DNA of 64,000 bases from Sva-07 sp963829585 (GCA_963829585.1 CAWHJD010000027.1:1-64000); one strand, 5' to 3'. Numbered from the stretch's first letter, positions 51,537 through 60,354 are shown. The notes: generated by a model from the sequence alone, not told the origin. A program made the numbers and translations.

Positions 51537-53801
51537 TCAGCCCCAGTCGGTGAAGTAGCGGCGCACCCGGACGGGGAACGCTGCCGAATCGTTCACTGCT
51601 CGATCGATCTGCGCCGTCCAGTGTCGGCAGTTGCGCATCGTGCTCGATCCGTAGCTGCCGACCTCGTCGAAACCGGCGGCCCCCTCGGGGCGGTAGGTCG
51701 CCTCGGTGACCGCGTCGGCGAGCAGTGCCACGGGCCGCGAGACGATCGGGAAGTGGACCTTGGTCACGGCGGCGGTCTCCAACGGGGTCTGCGAGGAGGA
51801 CACGGGCACACCGGCATGAGCCAGGGCATCGAACGAGCGCGTCCACATCCGTCCGAGCTGCTGCTCGACCGAGCCCGACCCGCGCACGCGGCTGCGCCTG
51901 ACGACCGCAGGCACGGCGCCGACCGCCGCCAGGAGCAGGAGCACCGTCCACACCCATCGACCGACGGTGTTGTCGGTCGACGATGTCTCGACGACGGGCG
52001 GGTCGGCGCCGGTCGGGTCTGCGAACTCGTTCGGGATGTTCGGATCGAACTGTTGGTCGATCGCGCCGAGGGGTACGGTCGACGCCGGGGCTTCGATCGG
52101 TGGGGCGTCACTCGATTCCCCAGCGGCGCCGGAGGTGTCCTGCTGCGGCACGAGACCGGTGTAGTTCTCGGCGCCGGGCGCGCCGCGGCCGGGGGTGGGT
52201 TCGAACGCCACCCAGCCGACACCGTCGAACCACACTTCGGGCCAGGCGTGAGCGTTCTTGCCGAGCACGCTGTACACGCCCGACTCGGTCTGGGTGCCCG
52301 ACGTGAACCCGACCGCGACCCGCGCAGGGATCCCGAGCGTGCGCATCATGGCGGCATACGTTCCCGCGAACTGCTCGCAGTATCCGACCCGCTCACGCAG
52401 GAAGTTCTCGATGGCGTTGTTCCCGTGTCCTGACTGGACCTCCAGGCTGTACTCGAACTGCGTCCGGAACCATCCCTGCAGGAGCATGGCCGAGTCATAG
52501 GCGCTGGTGGAGCTCGCTGTGACCTGGGCGGCGGTCGCGGCGACCACCTCGGGTAGGTCGTCGGGCAGGTCGGTGTAGATCGGGTCGCCGGCATCGGTCG
52601 CGGTCGCCGCAGCGAGTACGGCGGCATCGAACCGGGGCGACGCGGACACCACGTCGATGACATCGCCGAATTCGAGCTGGCCGTCGACGGTCACGAGCGT
52701 CGAGGTCTCCGCCACCCAGCGCAGATCGGTCGGCCCCGAGGCCTGGAACGGATCCGGCGCAGCCGGTACGAGCGAGCCGCCCAGATCGACGATCGTGATC
52801 TGCTGGCGGAGTTCCTCGGCGCCGCTGCGTGGACTCGAGAGTGTCTCGTCGGTGGATCGCAGCGACCGCTCGGGCAGACCCCAGGTCGTGCCGTCGAACT
52901 CCGGGAGGGCCGACGTCCGCCAGTACGACTCTGCGGATGCCTGCACCCGGAACAGCTCCCTGTCGGAACGGTTGGTGAGCCGTGAGCGGATGTCGACGAG
53001 CGGGCTCACGACCTCGGTCACGCCGCCCCCTCGACCGCGTGTCTCGTACAACGGCGCAGCGTCGGCGCCCGGGAGGCGCGGTCCGACGAACCCTGCAACG
53101 ACGGCGACCGTGACGGCAACAGCGATCACCGCCGGCCAGAGTTGACGCAGCGCGCTGGACGAGCCGGCGCCGGCCACTGCCGGTGAGCCGTACCAGCGCA
53201 GTACGGCGACGGTCACGACGCCGACGCCGATGAGCAGCACGGTCAGCTCGACGCGCAGCCGGTCGTCGCCGAGCGCGCCCACGAACACGAACAGCACGCC
53301 ACCGGGAACGAGCGTCTCGGCGCGAGCAGCGGCGCGGAAGGCGAAGACGTCGGCGAGCAGCACCGCGATGGCCAGACCGATGGCTGCGAGGACGTCCCAA
53401 CCGGCGCCGTAGATCACGGGAGCGACGGCCGTCTGGAACTGCTCGCGTACTCCGGTCAGCTCCAGCTGGAACAGCTCCCAGGTCGTCCCGGTGGGGAGGC
53501 CGAACGACAACGTCTCGGGGTAGTACAGCACGGCGATCGCCCAGACGAGTGCGGCGGCCACGACCGGGACCGCGAACCACGAGTTCAACGACAGTCGTCG
53601 AACGACAAGTCCGACTCCGTGGCCGACGGCGACGACCGCGACCAGGTCAGTCATGAAGTCCCAACCGCTGAAGACCCGTGCGAAGCCGGCGGCGACGGCG
53701 ATCGAGAACGCCGCGACCGCGAACGAGGCGGCGACGTCTCGCTCGAGCGTCGGCTGACCCGATCGACGATCGGACCGGACGCGGGACGGCTCGGCGCTCA
53801 C
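51537..53801 (-). CDS. TgpA-type membrane transglutaminase-like protein (DUF3488)
   Basis: 754 residues. The N-terminus has six or more membrane helices (VAASFAVAAFSIAVAAGFAR and later ones). An outside domain holds a transglutaminase core: catalytic Cys in RVGYCEQFAGTYAAMMR, His in NAHAWPEVWF, and FEPTPGR at the acid position. A further membrane helix (WVWTVLLLLAAVGAVPAVV) and a cytoplasmic DUF4129-like tail follow. These proteins occur with MoxR and DUF58 partners, as here, and are thought to act at the cell surface, possibly on the wall or secreted proteins. It overlaps the DUF58 gene by four bases. Confidence 0.9.
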   Translation of the reverse strand: MSAEPSRVRSDRRSGQPTLERDVAASFAVAAFSIAVAAGFARVFSGWDFMTDLVAVVAVGHGVGLVVRRLSLNSWFAVPVVAAALVWAIAVLYYPETLSFGLPTGTTWELFQLELTGVREQFQTAVAPVIYGAGWDVLAAIGLAIAVLLADVFAFRAAARAETLVPGGVLFVFVGALGDDRLRVELTVLLIGVGVVTVAVLRWYGSPAVAGAGSSSALRQLWPAVIAVAVTVAVVAGFVGPRLPGADAAPLYETRGRGGGVTEVVSPLVDIRSRLTNRSDRELFRVQASAESYWRTSALPEFDGTTWGLPERSLRSTDETLSSPRSGAEELRQQITIVDLGGSLVPAAPDPFQASGPTDLRWVAETSTLVTVDGQLEFGDVIDVVSASPRFDAAVLAAATATDAGDPIYTDLPDDLPEVVAATAAQVTASSTSAYDSAMLLQGWFRTQFEYSLEVQSGHGNNAIENFLRERVGYCEQFAGTYAAMMRTLGIPARVAVGFTSGTQTESGVYSVLGKNAHAWPEVWFDGVGWVAFEPTPGRGAPGAENYTGLVPQQDTSGAAGESSDAPPIEAPASTVPLGAIDQQFDPNIPNEFADPTGADPPVVETSSTDNTVGRWVWTVLLLLAAVGAVPAVVRRSRVRGSGSVEQQLGRMWTRSFDALAHAGVPVSSSQTPLETAAVTKVHFPIVSRPVALLADAVTEATYRPEGAAGFDEVGSYGSSTMRNCRHWTAQIDRAVNDSAAFPVRVRRYFTDWG

Positions 53802-54961
53802 GCGTCCACCAGGTCGAGTCGGCCGTGGCCCACCAGCGACTGCCATGCCGGGACGAGAGCGTCGTCGGTGTTCGCGGCCACGACGAGGCCACGCGGCGCG
53901 CGACCCGGGTCCGGCTCGCCGGTCGACACCAACAGCGTCGTCAGTGTCGGATCCAGAATCGAACGTGCTGCCACCCAGGCAGGGCCGGTCGTCGATCCGG
54001 TGATCACGACGACCAGGCCGAGTCCCTCGCCCGTGTCGCGATCGATCACGGGCAGCGGTTCGTCGGTCGGTTCGATTCGAGCGAGCACACGCAGGCAGTT
54101 CACGACGACGTCGGGGCCCCGCAGATCGATGCCGCCGGCGGTCACGAACCGTGTCGACAACCCGGCCTGCACCGCGCTGTACACGACACTCGCTGCGGCC
54201 GTCACCCCGCGTTCGAACGCGTCGGCGTCGGGGTGGGCCGTCGGTGCTGCGTCGAACACGACGGTGCATCGCCGGAGACCTTCAGCCGCGTGCTCCTTGA
54301 CCATCAACGAATCCGAACGCGCCGAGGACCTCCAGTGGATCGTGCGCGGTTCGTCGCCTTCGGCGTACTCGCGCAGGCCATGGAACTCGCCGGGACCGAG
54401 GCGCCGAGCCTTGGCCAGCAACTCGTTTCCGAGCGCCCCCTGCCCGAGGTGGGGCATGCCGAGGAGATGTGCGCGCGGTGCCACGATCACCTCGTCCGCG
54501 TCGGCGATCGTGGTCGTCGAACGGGCGAGTCCGAGCGGGTCGCCGATCTCGACGTCGAGTGGGCCGACGACGATCACGCCGCGCTGTGCGGTCGGCAGTT
54601 GGTAGCCGGTGGTGCTCCGGGCGCCCCGCGGCATCGGCGCGATCGGCATCCGGGCGTGACGCGTGTCGCCCATCGTTCGTCGGATCGATTCGCGCAGCAC
54701 GCACGGCGCGGACCTGACCCTGCCACGTTGCTCGAGATGGATGTCGACACGGCCGGTGTCACCGGCGACGAGCACGGTCGGATGTATCCAGTGCTCCGCC
54801 TGGAGACGCGGTCGACGCAGACGGACGTAGAGAACGGCGATGACCGGTGCCGCGAAGCAGGCAGCGCCGATCACGAAGAGTTCGACCACGGCGAAGACGC
54901 GTCCGATGACGACCGCCGAGACTCCGGCGACGAGCACCACGACGCCCTGACGGGTCAACAC
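53798..54961 (-). CDS. DUF58 domain protein
   Basis: 387 residues from GTG at 54961 (VLTRQGVVVLVAGVSAVVIG). Two N-terminal membrane helices, a beta-rich outer part (VLVAGDTGRVDIHLEQRG, RGVIVVGPLDVEIGDPLGL), then the DUF58 core with LREYAEGDEPRTIHWRSSAR and a VWA-like C-terminal part (CTVVFDAAPTAHPDADAFE). It forms a conserved trio with MoxR and the transglutaminase protein. MoxR is expected to act as a chaperone for VWA-like or membrane partners. It is 16 bases downstream of moxR. Confidence 0.88.
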   Translation of the reverse strand: MLTRQGVVVLVAGVSAVVIGRVFAVVELFVIGAACFAAPVIAVLYVRLRRPRLQAEHWIHPTVLVAGDTGRVDIHLEQRGRVRSAPCVLRESIRRTMGDTRHARMPIAPMPRGARSTTGYQLPTAQRGVIVVGPLDVEIGDPLGLARSTTTIADADEVIVAPRAHLLGMPHLGQGALGNELLAKARRLGPGEFHGLREYAEGDEPRTIHWRSSARSDSLMVKEHAAEGLRRCTVVFDAAPTAHPDADAFERGVTAAASVVYSAVQAGLSTRFVTAGGIDLRGPDVVVNCLRVLARIEPTDEPLPVIDRDTGEGLGLVVVITGSTTGPAWVAARSILDPTLTTLLVSTGEPDPGRAPRGLVVAANTDDALVPAWQSLVGHGRLDLVDA

Positions 54962-54977
54962 GTCGAGTGCGGCACCT

Positions 54978-55985
54978 TCACCGTGGCACCGGGACCGGAA
55001 CGGCCTCGAACACCTCGCTGATCGCGTCAGCGGGCGAGAGCTGTGCGCCGTGGTCGGACCTGACCACGATGCGGTGGGCGAGCGTGGCCTGCGCGACAGC
55101 TTTGACGTCGTCGGGAGTCGCGTAGCCGCGGCCACGTGCTGCGGCGTGTGCCCTCGACGCGGCGGCGAGCTGCAGCGTCGCGCGGGGCGACAGGCCGAGT
55201 TCGATCGAGGGGTGACGGCGACTCGTCTCGGCGAGGTCGATCAGGTACGACTTCAACGCCTTGGCCACGTGGATCCGGCGGACAGCCGCGATCATCGCGA
55301 GCACCTCCTCGGTGGACACCACGGGTTCGAGTGCCCGCAATGCCTCGGCGGAGCCCTGCGCGTCGAGCATCTCCATTTCGGCGGCCCGGTCGGGGTAGCC
55401 GATGGCGATGCGCAACAGGAACCGATCGAGTTGGCTCTCGGGCAGCCGGTACGTGCCCTCCTGGTCGATCGGGTTCTGGGTGGCGATCACCATGAACGGT
55501 GGCTCGAGGAGGCGGCTGCGACCGTCGGCGGTGATCTGGCGCTCCTCCATCGCCTCGAGCAGGGCGGACTGGGTCTTCGGGGAGGCGCGGTTGATCTCGT
55601 CGGCCAACACGATGTTCGCGAAGAGCGGACCGGCCGTGAACTGGAACGTCTCGGTCGAACGTTGGTAGATGCTCACGCCGACCAGGTCGGCGGGCAACAG
55701 GTCGGGCGTGAACTGGATCCGCTTCCAGGAACAGTGGATCGACGCGGCCAACGCCTTGGCGAGGCTCGTCTTGCCCACGCCGGGCACGTCCTCCACGAGC
55801 AGATGCCCTTCGGCGAGCAGACACATCACCGCGAGCTCGATCGTGTCCTTCTTTCCGCGCAACACCTGGGCCACGTTGGCAGTGATCGCATCGAAGAGAT
55901 CGGCGAATCCTCGCATCGTCGCCGGCTCGGCAACGTCGGGCTCGGTCAGCGTCGGCGTGCCCTCGTCGGCAGTGTGGATCGTCAC
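54978..55985 (-). CDS. MoxR-family AAA+ ATPase
   Basis: 335 residues from GTG. The AAA+ core has Walker A LLVEDVPGVGKTSLAKALA, Walker B ANIVLADEINRASPKTQSAL, sensor 1 PFMVIATQNPIDQEGTY and Arg finger region LPESQLDRFLLR. The C-terminal lid has ELGLSPRATLQLAAASRAHA, the MoxR signature. MoxR proteins remodel or insert cofactors into partner proteins; here the DUF58 protein is the likely partner. It leads the minus-strand operon and is divergent from the ROK-like gene. Confidence 0.93.
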   Translation of the reverse strand: MTIHTADEGTPTLTEPDVAEPATMRGFADLFDAITANVAQVLRGKKDTIELAVMCLLAEGHLLVEDVPGVGKTSLAKALAASIHCSWKRIQFTPDLLPADLVGVSIYQRSTETFQFTAGPLFANIVLADEINRASPKTQSALLEAMEERQITADGRSRLLEPPFMVIATQNPIDQEGTYRLPESQLDRFLLRIAIGYPDRAAEMEMLDAQGSAEALRALEPVVSTEEVLAMIAAVRRIHVAKALKSYLIDLAETSRRHPSIELGLSPRATLQLAAASRAHAAARGRGYATPDDVKAVAQATLAHRIVVRSDHGAQLSPADAISEVFEAVPVPVPR

Positions 55986-56042
55986 CAGTGCAAGGCTAGA
56001 CGGAGCGGCGACATGGCGAGAGTCGGGCTAGGTTCGTCGTCC

Positions 56043-56921
56043 GTGAGTTCCGACCGGGAAACGGTACTGTCCGTGGTCATCGACCCCGGTCGGCTCTCGG
56101 CCGGCATCGTGAGTGGTGACGGCGACGTGCTCGTGCGGGATCGGGTGGGCACCACCGGTCGAGAGGTGTGGCGTTCGCTCGAACAGATCGTGCGGCGGAT
56201 CCTGGCCGCTCGGCCCGACGACGTGGCCCTTCCCTCGCGGGTGGGCGTCAGCTGTGTCGGCCCGATCGACGTCGACGCGGGTTCGGTGTCTCCTGCGTCG
56301 ATTCCGGCGTGGAGGGCGTTCCCACTGCGTGCGCAGCTCGAGGAGCTGACCGGCCTGCCTGTGCATCTCGACACGCTCGCCGGCGCCGCGGCCACTGCCG
56401 AACAGTGGAACGGCGACGCCGTCGACGTTGCGAGTTTCCTCCTGGTGCTGTTCGACCAGACCATCGAGTCCGCGGTGATCATCGACGGCGTGCGGTTGCG
56501 GGGAGCGCACGGCAACGCCGGTTCGTTGGCGCACGTCGCCGTCGAGCCGGGCGGCGCCGCGTGCGGCTGCGGGGCGTCGGGGTGCCTCAGCGCCTACGCG
56601 ACGGTGACGGCCCTCGAGGCCGAGATGAATCGGCCGATACGCCGAGCCACGCCGTCGATGATCGACCGCACCGGCATCATGATCGGACGGGCGATCGCGT
56701 CAGCGGCCGCAGCGTTCGATGTGACCACCGTCCTGCTCGGTGGTGCGGTGATCGACACCTTCGGCGATCCCGTCCTCGATTCACTCCGGCGCGAACTGGC
56801 CCTGCGATCTCGCCTCACGCATCTGGCCGACCTCCGCGTCGTCGAGCTCTCGGGTTACGGTCAGCCACTGGTTGCCGCCGCGTCGGTGGCCTTGCGGGCC
56901 GCATCGGACGTGGGCCGCTGA
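56043..56921 (+). CDS. ROK-like protein with atypical active site
   Basis: 292 residues from GTG at 56043; ATG at 56013 is an alternative. ROK fold features are visible: VGVSCVGPIDVDAGSV, the second phosphate loop region LFDQTIESAVIIDG, the zinc motif GCGASGCLSAYA, and VLLGGAVIDTFGDPVLD. But the first phosphate loop (VVIDPGRLSAGIVSG) lacks GGT, and the catalytic region reads LDTLAGAAATAEQW, keeping Asp but not the usual Asn-Asp. So kinase activity is doubtful and a regulatory or other role is possible. The gene is 26 bases before the acyl-CoA dehydrogenase gene. Confidence 0.8.
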   Translation: MSSDRETVLSVVIDPGRLSAGIVSGDGDVLVRDRVGTTGREVWRSLEQIVRRILAARPDDVALPSRVGVSCVGPIDVDAGSVSPASIPAWRAFPLRAQLEELTGLPVHLDTLAGAAATAEQWNGDAVDVASFLLVLFDQTIESAVIIDGVRLRGAHGNAGSLAHVAVEPGGAACGCGASGCLSAYATVTALEAEMNRPIRRATPSMIDRTGIMIGRAIASAAAAFDVTTVLLGGAVIDTFGDPVLDSLRRELALRSRLTHLADLRVVELSGYGQPLVAAASVALRAASDVGR

Positions 56922-56947
56922 GCCGATCCCGAGTAGTGTCGGTAGCC

Positions 56948-58168
56948 ATGCAACCGACCTACAGCGACGCGGCCGAGGCCTACCGCGAGAAAGTCCAGGC
57001 GTTCCTCGCCGAGAAGCTTCCGTCCAACTGGCAGGGGATGGGCGCCCTGGAGGGTGATGCCATCGTCGAGTTCGTCACCGAGTGGCGCAAGACGCTGTAC
57101 GAGGCCAACTATCTGGCTCCCGGCTGGCCGCAGGAATACGGCGGAGCCGGGCTGAGCGCGACCGAGCAGGTCATCCTCGCCGAGGAGTTCACCAAGGCGG
57201 GAGTCCCGAGTGGCGGGCCGAACGACGTCTTCGGCATCCAGATGCTGGGCAACACGCTGCTCATGTGGGGCTCCGACGAGCAGAAGTCGCACTACCTGCC
57301 GCGCATCCTCTCGGGCGAGGACACGTGGTGTCAGGGCTACTCCGAACCGAATGCCGGCTCCGACCTCGGCAATGTCGGGCTGAGGGCCGAGCTCGACGGC
57401 GACGAGTGGGTGCTCAACGGTCAGAAGATCTGGACCTCGGCGGGCCATCTCGCCGACCACATCTTCACGTTGGCTCGAACCGATCCCGATTCCCCCAAGC
57501 ACAAGGGCATCTCGTTCCTGCTGGTGCCGATGGACCAGCCCGGTATCGAGGTCCGCCCGATCAAGATGATCTCCGGCGACAGCGAGTTCAACGAGGTCTT
57601 CTACACCGATGCACGGTGCCCCAAGGAGAACGTGGTCGGCGGCGTCAACAACGGTTGGGCCGTTGCGATGTCGCTCCTCGGGTTCGAGCGCGGCGAGGCC
57701 GCCGCCACGGGTCCGATCCGTTACCAGGCCGAGCTCGACCGTCTGTTCGAGCTGGCTCGCGAACGCGGCGTCGCCGACGATCCGGTCATCCGTCAGCGGT
57801 TGGCCTGGTGTTACTCGAAGGTGCAGATCATGAAGTACCTCGGCCAGCGAACGCTGACGCAGTTCCTGGCCGGTCACCACCCGGGTCCCGACGGCGCGAT
57901 CTCCAAGCTGTACTGGAGCGAGTACCACCTGAAGGTGACCGAACTCGCCGTCGACATCCTCGGTGCCGACGCCCTGTACACCGAGGGTCGTCCGCCGTCC
58001 TCGGCGTTCCAGACCGACGATCCGGGGGCGGCGAACTCGTCGGCATCCTGGGTCGGTACGTTCCTCAATGCCCGGGCCGGCACCATCTATGCGGGGTCGT
58101 CGCAGATCCAGCGCAACATCATCGGCGAGATGATCCTGCAGCTCCCGAAGGAACCCAAGCCGGCCTGA
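56948..58168 (+). CDS. Acyl-CoA dehydrogenase
   Basis: 406 residues, FAD enzyme that introduces a double bond into acyl-CoA. Motifs in order are LAPGWPQEYGGAGLSATEQ, WCQGYSEPNAGSDLGNVG (substrate loop), WVLNGQKIWTSAGHLADH (FAD contact), SLLGFERGEAAATG and the C-terminal IYAGSSQIQRNIIGE. The Glu base common in this subgroup is not assigned with certainty. The chain length specificity is unknown. It begins a short plus-strand run with a small protein and an HNH nuclease. Confidence 0.92.
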   Translation: MQPTYSDAAEAYREKVQAFLAEKLPSNWQGMGALEGDAIVEFVTEWRKTLYEANYLAPGWPQEYGGAGLSATEQVILAEEFTKAGVPSGGPNDVFGIQMLGNTLLMWGSDEQKSHYLPRILSGEDTWCQGYSEPNAGSDLGNVGLRAELDGDEWVLNGQKIWTSAGHLADHIFTLARTDPDSPKHKGISFLLVPMDQPGIEVRPIKMISGDSEFNEVFYTDARCPKENVVGGVNNGWAVAMSLLGFERGEAAATGPIRYQAELDRLFELARERGVADDPVIRQRLAWCYSKVQIMKYLGQRTLTQFLAGHHPGPDGAISKLYWSEYHLKVTELAVDILGADALYTEGRPPSSAFQTDDPGAANSSASWVGTFLNARAGTIYAGSSQIQRNIIGEMILQLPKEPKPA

Positions 58169-58170
58169 GC

Positions 58171-58414
58171 ATGCTTCGAGTCGTCACAGCGGTGGCCGCG
58201 CACCCTCGACTGTGGCCGACCGCTGTCAGGCAGGGGTGGCGGCTCGTCCCCAGCCGTTGGTGGACGCGGGCCCCGTACCTGCCGGTGCCGTCCCGTTCGT
58301 ACCTCGAGTTCCGTGCTGCTGACCCAATATGGCGAAACCTCGCATCGCCCCGAGCCGGACGATGTGCTGAACTATCTGCGATGGTGCCGCGACTGGCAAC
58401 GATTCGGGACGTGA
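58171..58414 (+). CDS. Small conserved actinobacterial protein (frameshifted)
   Basis: About 80 residues, start ATG two bases after the dehydrogenase stop. The first part, RVVTAVAAHPRLWPTAVRQG with WWTRAPYLPVPSRSYLEFR, continues after one frame change near 58320 as LLTQYGETSHRPEPDDVLNY and LRWCRDWQRFG to a stop at 58412-58414. Similar short proteins (WWRxxPFLPxPxxxY then YGxxxxxPxPxDVxxYLxWC) are common next to acyl-CoA or HNH genes in Actinobacteria. Function unknown. Confidence 0.72.
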
Positions 58415-58418
58415 GACC

Positions 58419-58916
58419 GTGTTGAGTGCGCTCGTCCTCAACGCGAGTTTCGAGCCGCTCAGCGTCGTGTCGTCGCATCGCGCCACCTGTCTGGTCCTGG
58501 CGCAGAAGGCCGATGTCCTCGAAGACACGGGCGATGTGCTGCACTCCGAGCGGCTCTGTGTGCCGTGCCCGTCGGTGATCCGTCTGCGGTACATGGTGAA
58601 GGTTCCGTATGTCAGACGAGCCGCCATGTCGAGGCGAGCGATCTTCGCCCGCGACGACTATCGGTGTCAGTACTGCGGCGACCGCGCCGACTCCATCGAC
58701 CATGTCGTGCCGCGGTCGAAGGGCGGACCACACAGTTGGGAGAACGTGGCGGCAGCGTGCCGACCCTGCAATCTGGGAAAGCGCGATCGGACTCCGGACG
58801 AAGCGGGCATGCGTCTCGCCCGCCCGTGTCGGGCGCCCCGCGCGACGGCCTGGGTGGTCGTGTCGGTGAGCGGTGTGCCCGAAACCTGGCGTCCCTACCT
58901 TCCCGTTGCTTCCTGA
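58419..58916 (+). CDS. HNH endonuclease family protein
   Basis: 165 residues from GTG. VLSALVLNASFEPLSVVSSHRA is the conserved N-terminus of a widespread actinobacterial HNH group. The HNH domain is complete: FARDDYRCQYCGDRADSIDHV, PRSKGGPHSWENVAAACRPC and NLGKRDRTP, with two Cys pairs for zinc. It is not linked to an obvious restriction or phage system. The role in the cell is unknown, possibly DNA repair. Confidence 0.9.
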   Translation: MLSALVLNASFEPLSVVSSHRATCLVLAQKADVLEDTGDVLHSERLCVPCPSVIRLRYMVKVPYVRRAAMSRRAIFARDDYRCQYCGDRADSIDHVVPRSKGGPHSWENVAAACRPCNLGKRDRTPDEAGMRLARPCRAPRATAWVVVSVSGVPETWRPYLPVAS

Positions 58917-58920
58917 GGGC

Positions 58921-59604
58921 GTGAGTCGCTCGTACCGGCTGGTGAGGTCGGCATCCACTGCGGCGGACTTCCATGGTCGCGTCGTGCCCGACCCCGCACC
59001 GCTCGACATCTGGTGGCACGACATCACGGCGCCGGCGCTCGTGCTGGGTTCGACGCAGCCAGCCGACGTGGTCGACCAGCAAGCCTGCCGTCGTCGCGGT
59101 GTCGAGGTCGTTCGGCGTCGAAGTGGTGGGGGAGCGGTTCTGCTCGTCCCCGGAGCAGTGACCTGGGTCGACGTGATCGTGCCCTTCGGCTCGCCGGGCT
59201 GGGCCGCCGACATCCACGCGCCGATGGTGTGGGCCGGCCGGCACCTCGCGACCGTGCTCGGCGGACTGCTCGGCGGGCTGCTCGACGAGCGGGTCATCTC
59301 GGTACACGACGGGCCGATGGTGTCGTCGACGTGGTCGTCGACGGTGTGCTTCGACGGTCTCGGTTCCGGTGAGGTCCTGCTCGACGGCGCCAAGTTGGTC
59401 GGCATCAGCCAGCGTCGTACGAGACACGCCGCACGACTGCAGTGCTGTTGGTACAACGACTACGACCCCACCGCGCTCGTCGATCTCCTCCACCCGGCGC
59501 ACCGTCCGCCGGTCGGTGATCTGCGGCCGGTCGCCACCATTCCGCGTTCCGTCGCCGACGCGATCCCCGCCGCCCTCGCCGGCGCCCTCTCGACCCGCTT
59601 CTGA
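58921..59604 (+). CDS. Lipoate/biotin-protein ligase-like protein
   Basis: 227 residues from GTG five bases after the HNH stop. The biotin/lipoate ligase fold is seen in LDIWWHDITAPALVLGSTQP, VEVVRRRSGGGAVLLVPGAVT (RxSGGG cofactor loop) and TWVDVIVPFGSPGW, and the lysine loop LLDGAKLVGISQRRTRHAA. It lacks the C-terminal accessory domain of full LplA. It may attach lipoate or a similar acyl group to a protein, but the substrate is unproven. Confidence 0.8.
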   Translation: MSRSYRLVRSASTAADFHGRVVPDPAPLDIWWHDITAPALVLGSTQPADVVDQQACRRRGVEVVRRRSGGGAVLLVPGAVTWVDVIVPFGSPGWAADIHAPMVWAGRHLATVLGGLLGGLLDERVISVHDGPMVSSTWSSTVCFDGLGSGEVLLDGAKLVGISQRRTRHAARLQCCWYNDYDPTALVDLLHPAHRPPVGDLRPVATIPRSVADAIPAALAGALSTRF

Positions 59605-59632
59605 CCCCGTCTGACCCTGTCTCGCCTGGCGC

Positions 59633-59740
59633 TCTGCGTCAGCGCACGTGACCGAACTCGGCGTTGTGGCTGACACAGAAGAAGGCGCTGTGATCTGCGT
59701 CAGCGATGACGTCGGCGGTCGAGGCTTGGGCTGACGCAGA
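59633..59740. repeat. Two REP-like inverted repeats built on TCTGCGTCAGC
   Basis: TCTGCGTCAGC (59633-59643) pairs with GCTGACACAGA (59669-59679, one mismatch). A second copy TCTGCGTCAGC (59694-59704) pairs exactly with GCTGACGCAGA (59730-59740). Each forms a hairpin of about 47 bases, and the two are arranged in tandem. Confidence 0.75.
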
Positions 59741-59785
59741 ACGTCGGCGGTGGGTGGCGGGACGGGCGGTGAGTTCGGGCCCTGG

Positions 59786-59871
59786 TGGGGGCGATGGGGT
59801 GGTCGGGGCAGGGAATGGGGGAGAATGGTTGACAATGGGGGAGTTTGGGGGAAGAATGGGGATCGCTGGGG
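59786..59871 (+). promoter_or_regulatory. Phased TGGGG array, probable MraZ operator
   Basis: TGGGG occurs at 59786, 59795, 59816, 59836, 59846, 59857 and 59867, i.e. mostly at steps of about 10 or 20 bases. E. coli MraZ binds direct TGGGN repeats spaced one helical turn apart upstream of its own gene, so this array is a likely autoregulatory site. It covers the promoter at 59829-59857. Confidence 0.6.
59829..59857 (+). promoter_or_regulatory. Promoter of the mraZ/division cluster
   Basis: A consensus -35 TTGACA (59829-59834) and -10 AAGAAT (59852-59857) are separated by exactly 17 bases. They lie about 87 bases before the mraZ start, inside the TGGGG array. Confidence 0.55.
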
Positions 59872-59943
59872 AGGACTCCCGCGTTCCCGGCACGGCAGGT
59901 CCGCCGCGGGGGAACGAGGCAGGAAGCGGGAGGGACGCGGCGC

Positions 59944-60354
59944 GTGTTTGTCGGGGTCTACGAGCGACAGCTCGACGAACGGGGACGAGTGGCACTGCCT
60001 TCGTCGTACCGGGGAGAACTCGGCGACCAGTGCTATCTCTTCTTCGGTGACGACGGCTGCGTCAGCGTCCGCAGCGTCGAGTCGTTCGACGAACAGGCCG
60101 CCGAACTCGTCGAGAAGGCCAAGCGCGGCGAGATCAGCCGCAACCGGCTGCGGGCGTTCGCATCGTCCGCGACGCAGGCGACGATCGACAAGCAGGGTCG
60201 CATCACCCTCGACACGCGTCTGCGCCAGCACGCGGGCATCGAGCCCCAGGCAGCCGTCGTGGTGCTGGGGTACCTCGACCAGATCGAGATCTGGGATCCG
60301 CAGACCTACCGGGCGAACGAAGCCGCCGGACAGCACGAGATCGCCCGGGGATGA
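59944..60354 (+). CDS. mraZ: Transcriptional regulator MraZ
   Basis: 136 residues from GTG at 59944 with a GGGAGGG ribosome site. An ORF start farther upstream at 59845 is ruled out because VFVGVYERQLDERGRVALPSSY is the normal N-terminus. Two AbrB-like halves are seen (DERGRVALPSSYRGEL and DKQGRITLDTRLRQHAGI), as expected. MraZ forms a ring that binds repeats before its own gene and controls the division/cell-wall cluster. The stop overlaps the rsmH start. Confidence 0.94.
   Translation: MFVGVYERQLDERGRVALPSSYRGELGDQCYLFFGDDGCVSVRSVESFDEQAAELVEKAKRGEISRNRLRAFASSATQATIDKQGRITLDTRLRQHAGIEPQAAVVVLGYLDQIEIWDPQTYRANEAAGQHEIARG

Larger units (their letters stand above)
59605..59943. other. Intergenic region before the division cluster
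   Basis: 339 bases with no gene. It holds two REP-like hairpins (59633-59740), a G-rich stretch with phased TGGGG repeats (59786-59871), a promoter-like pair (59829-59857) and the mraZ ribosome site GGGAGGG. Confidence 0.6.

Noticed and set aside
59845..59943. Upstream extension of mraZ from 59845
   Set aside because: It would translate the G-rich operator and promoter; the conserved N-terminus starts at the GTG at 59944.
58612..60336. Minus-strand 574-residue frame opposite HNH, ligase and mraZ genes
   Set aside because: Crosses several real plus-strand genes and the repeat region; no recognisable domain.
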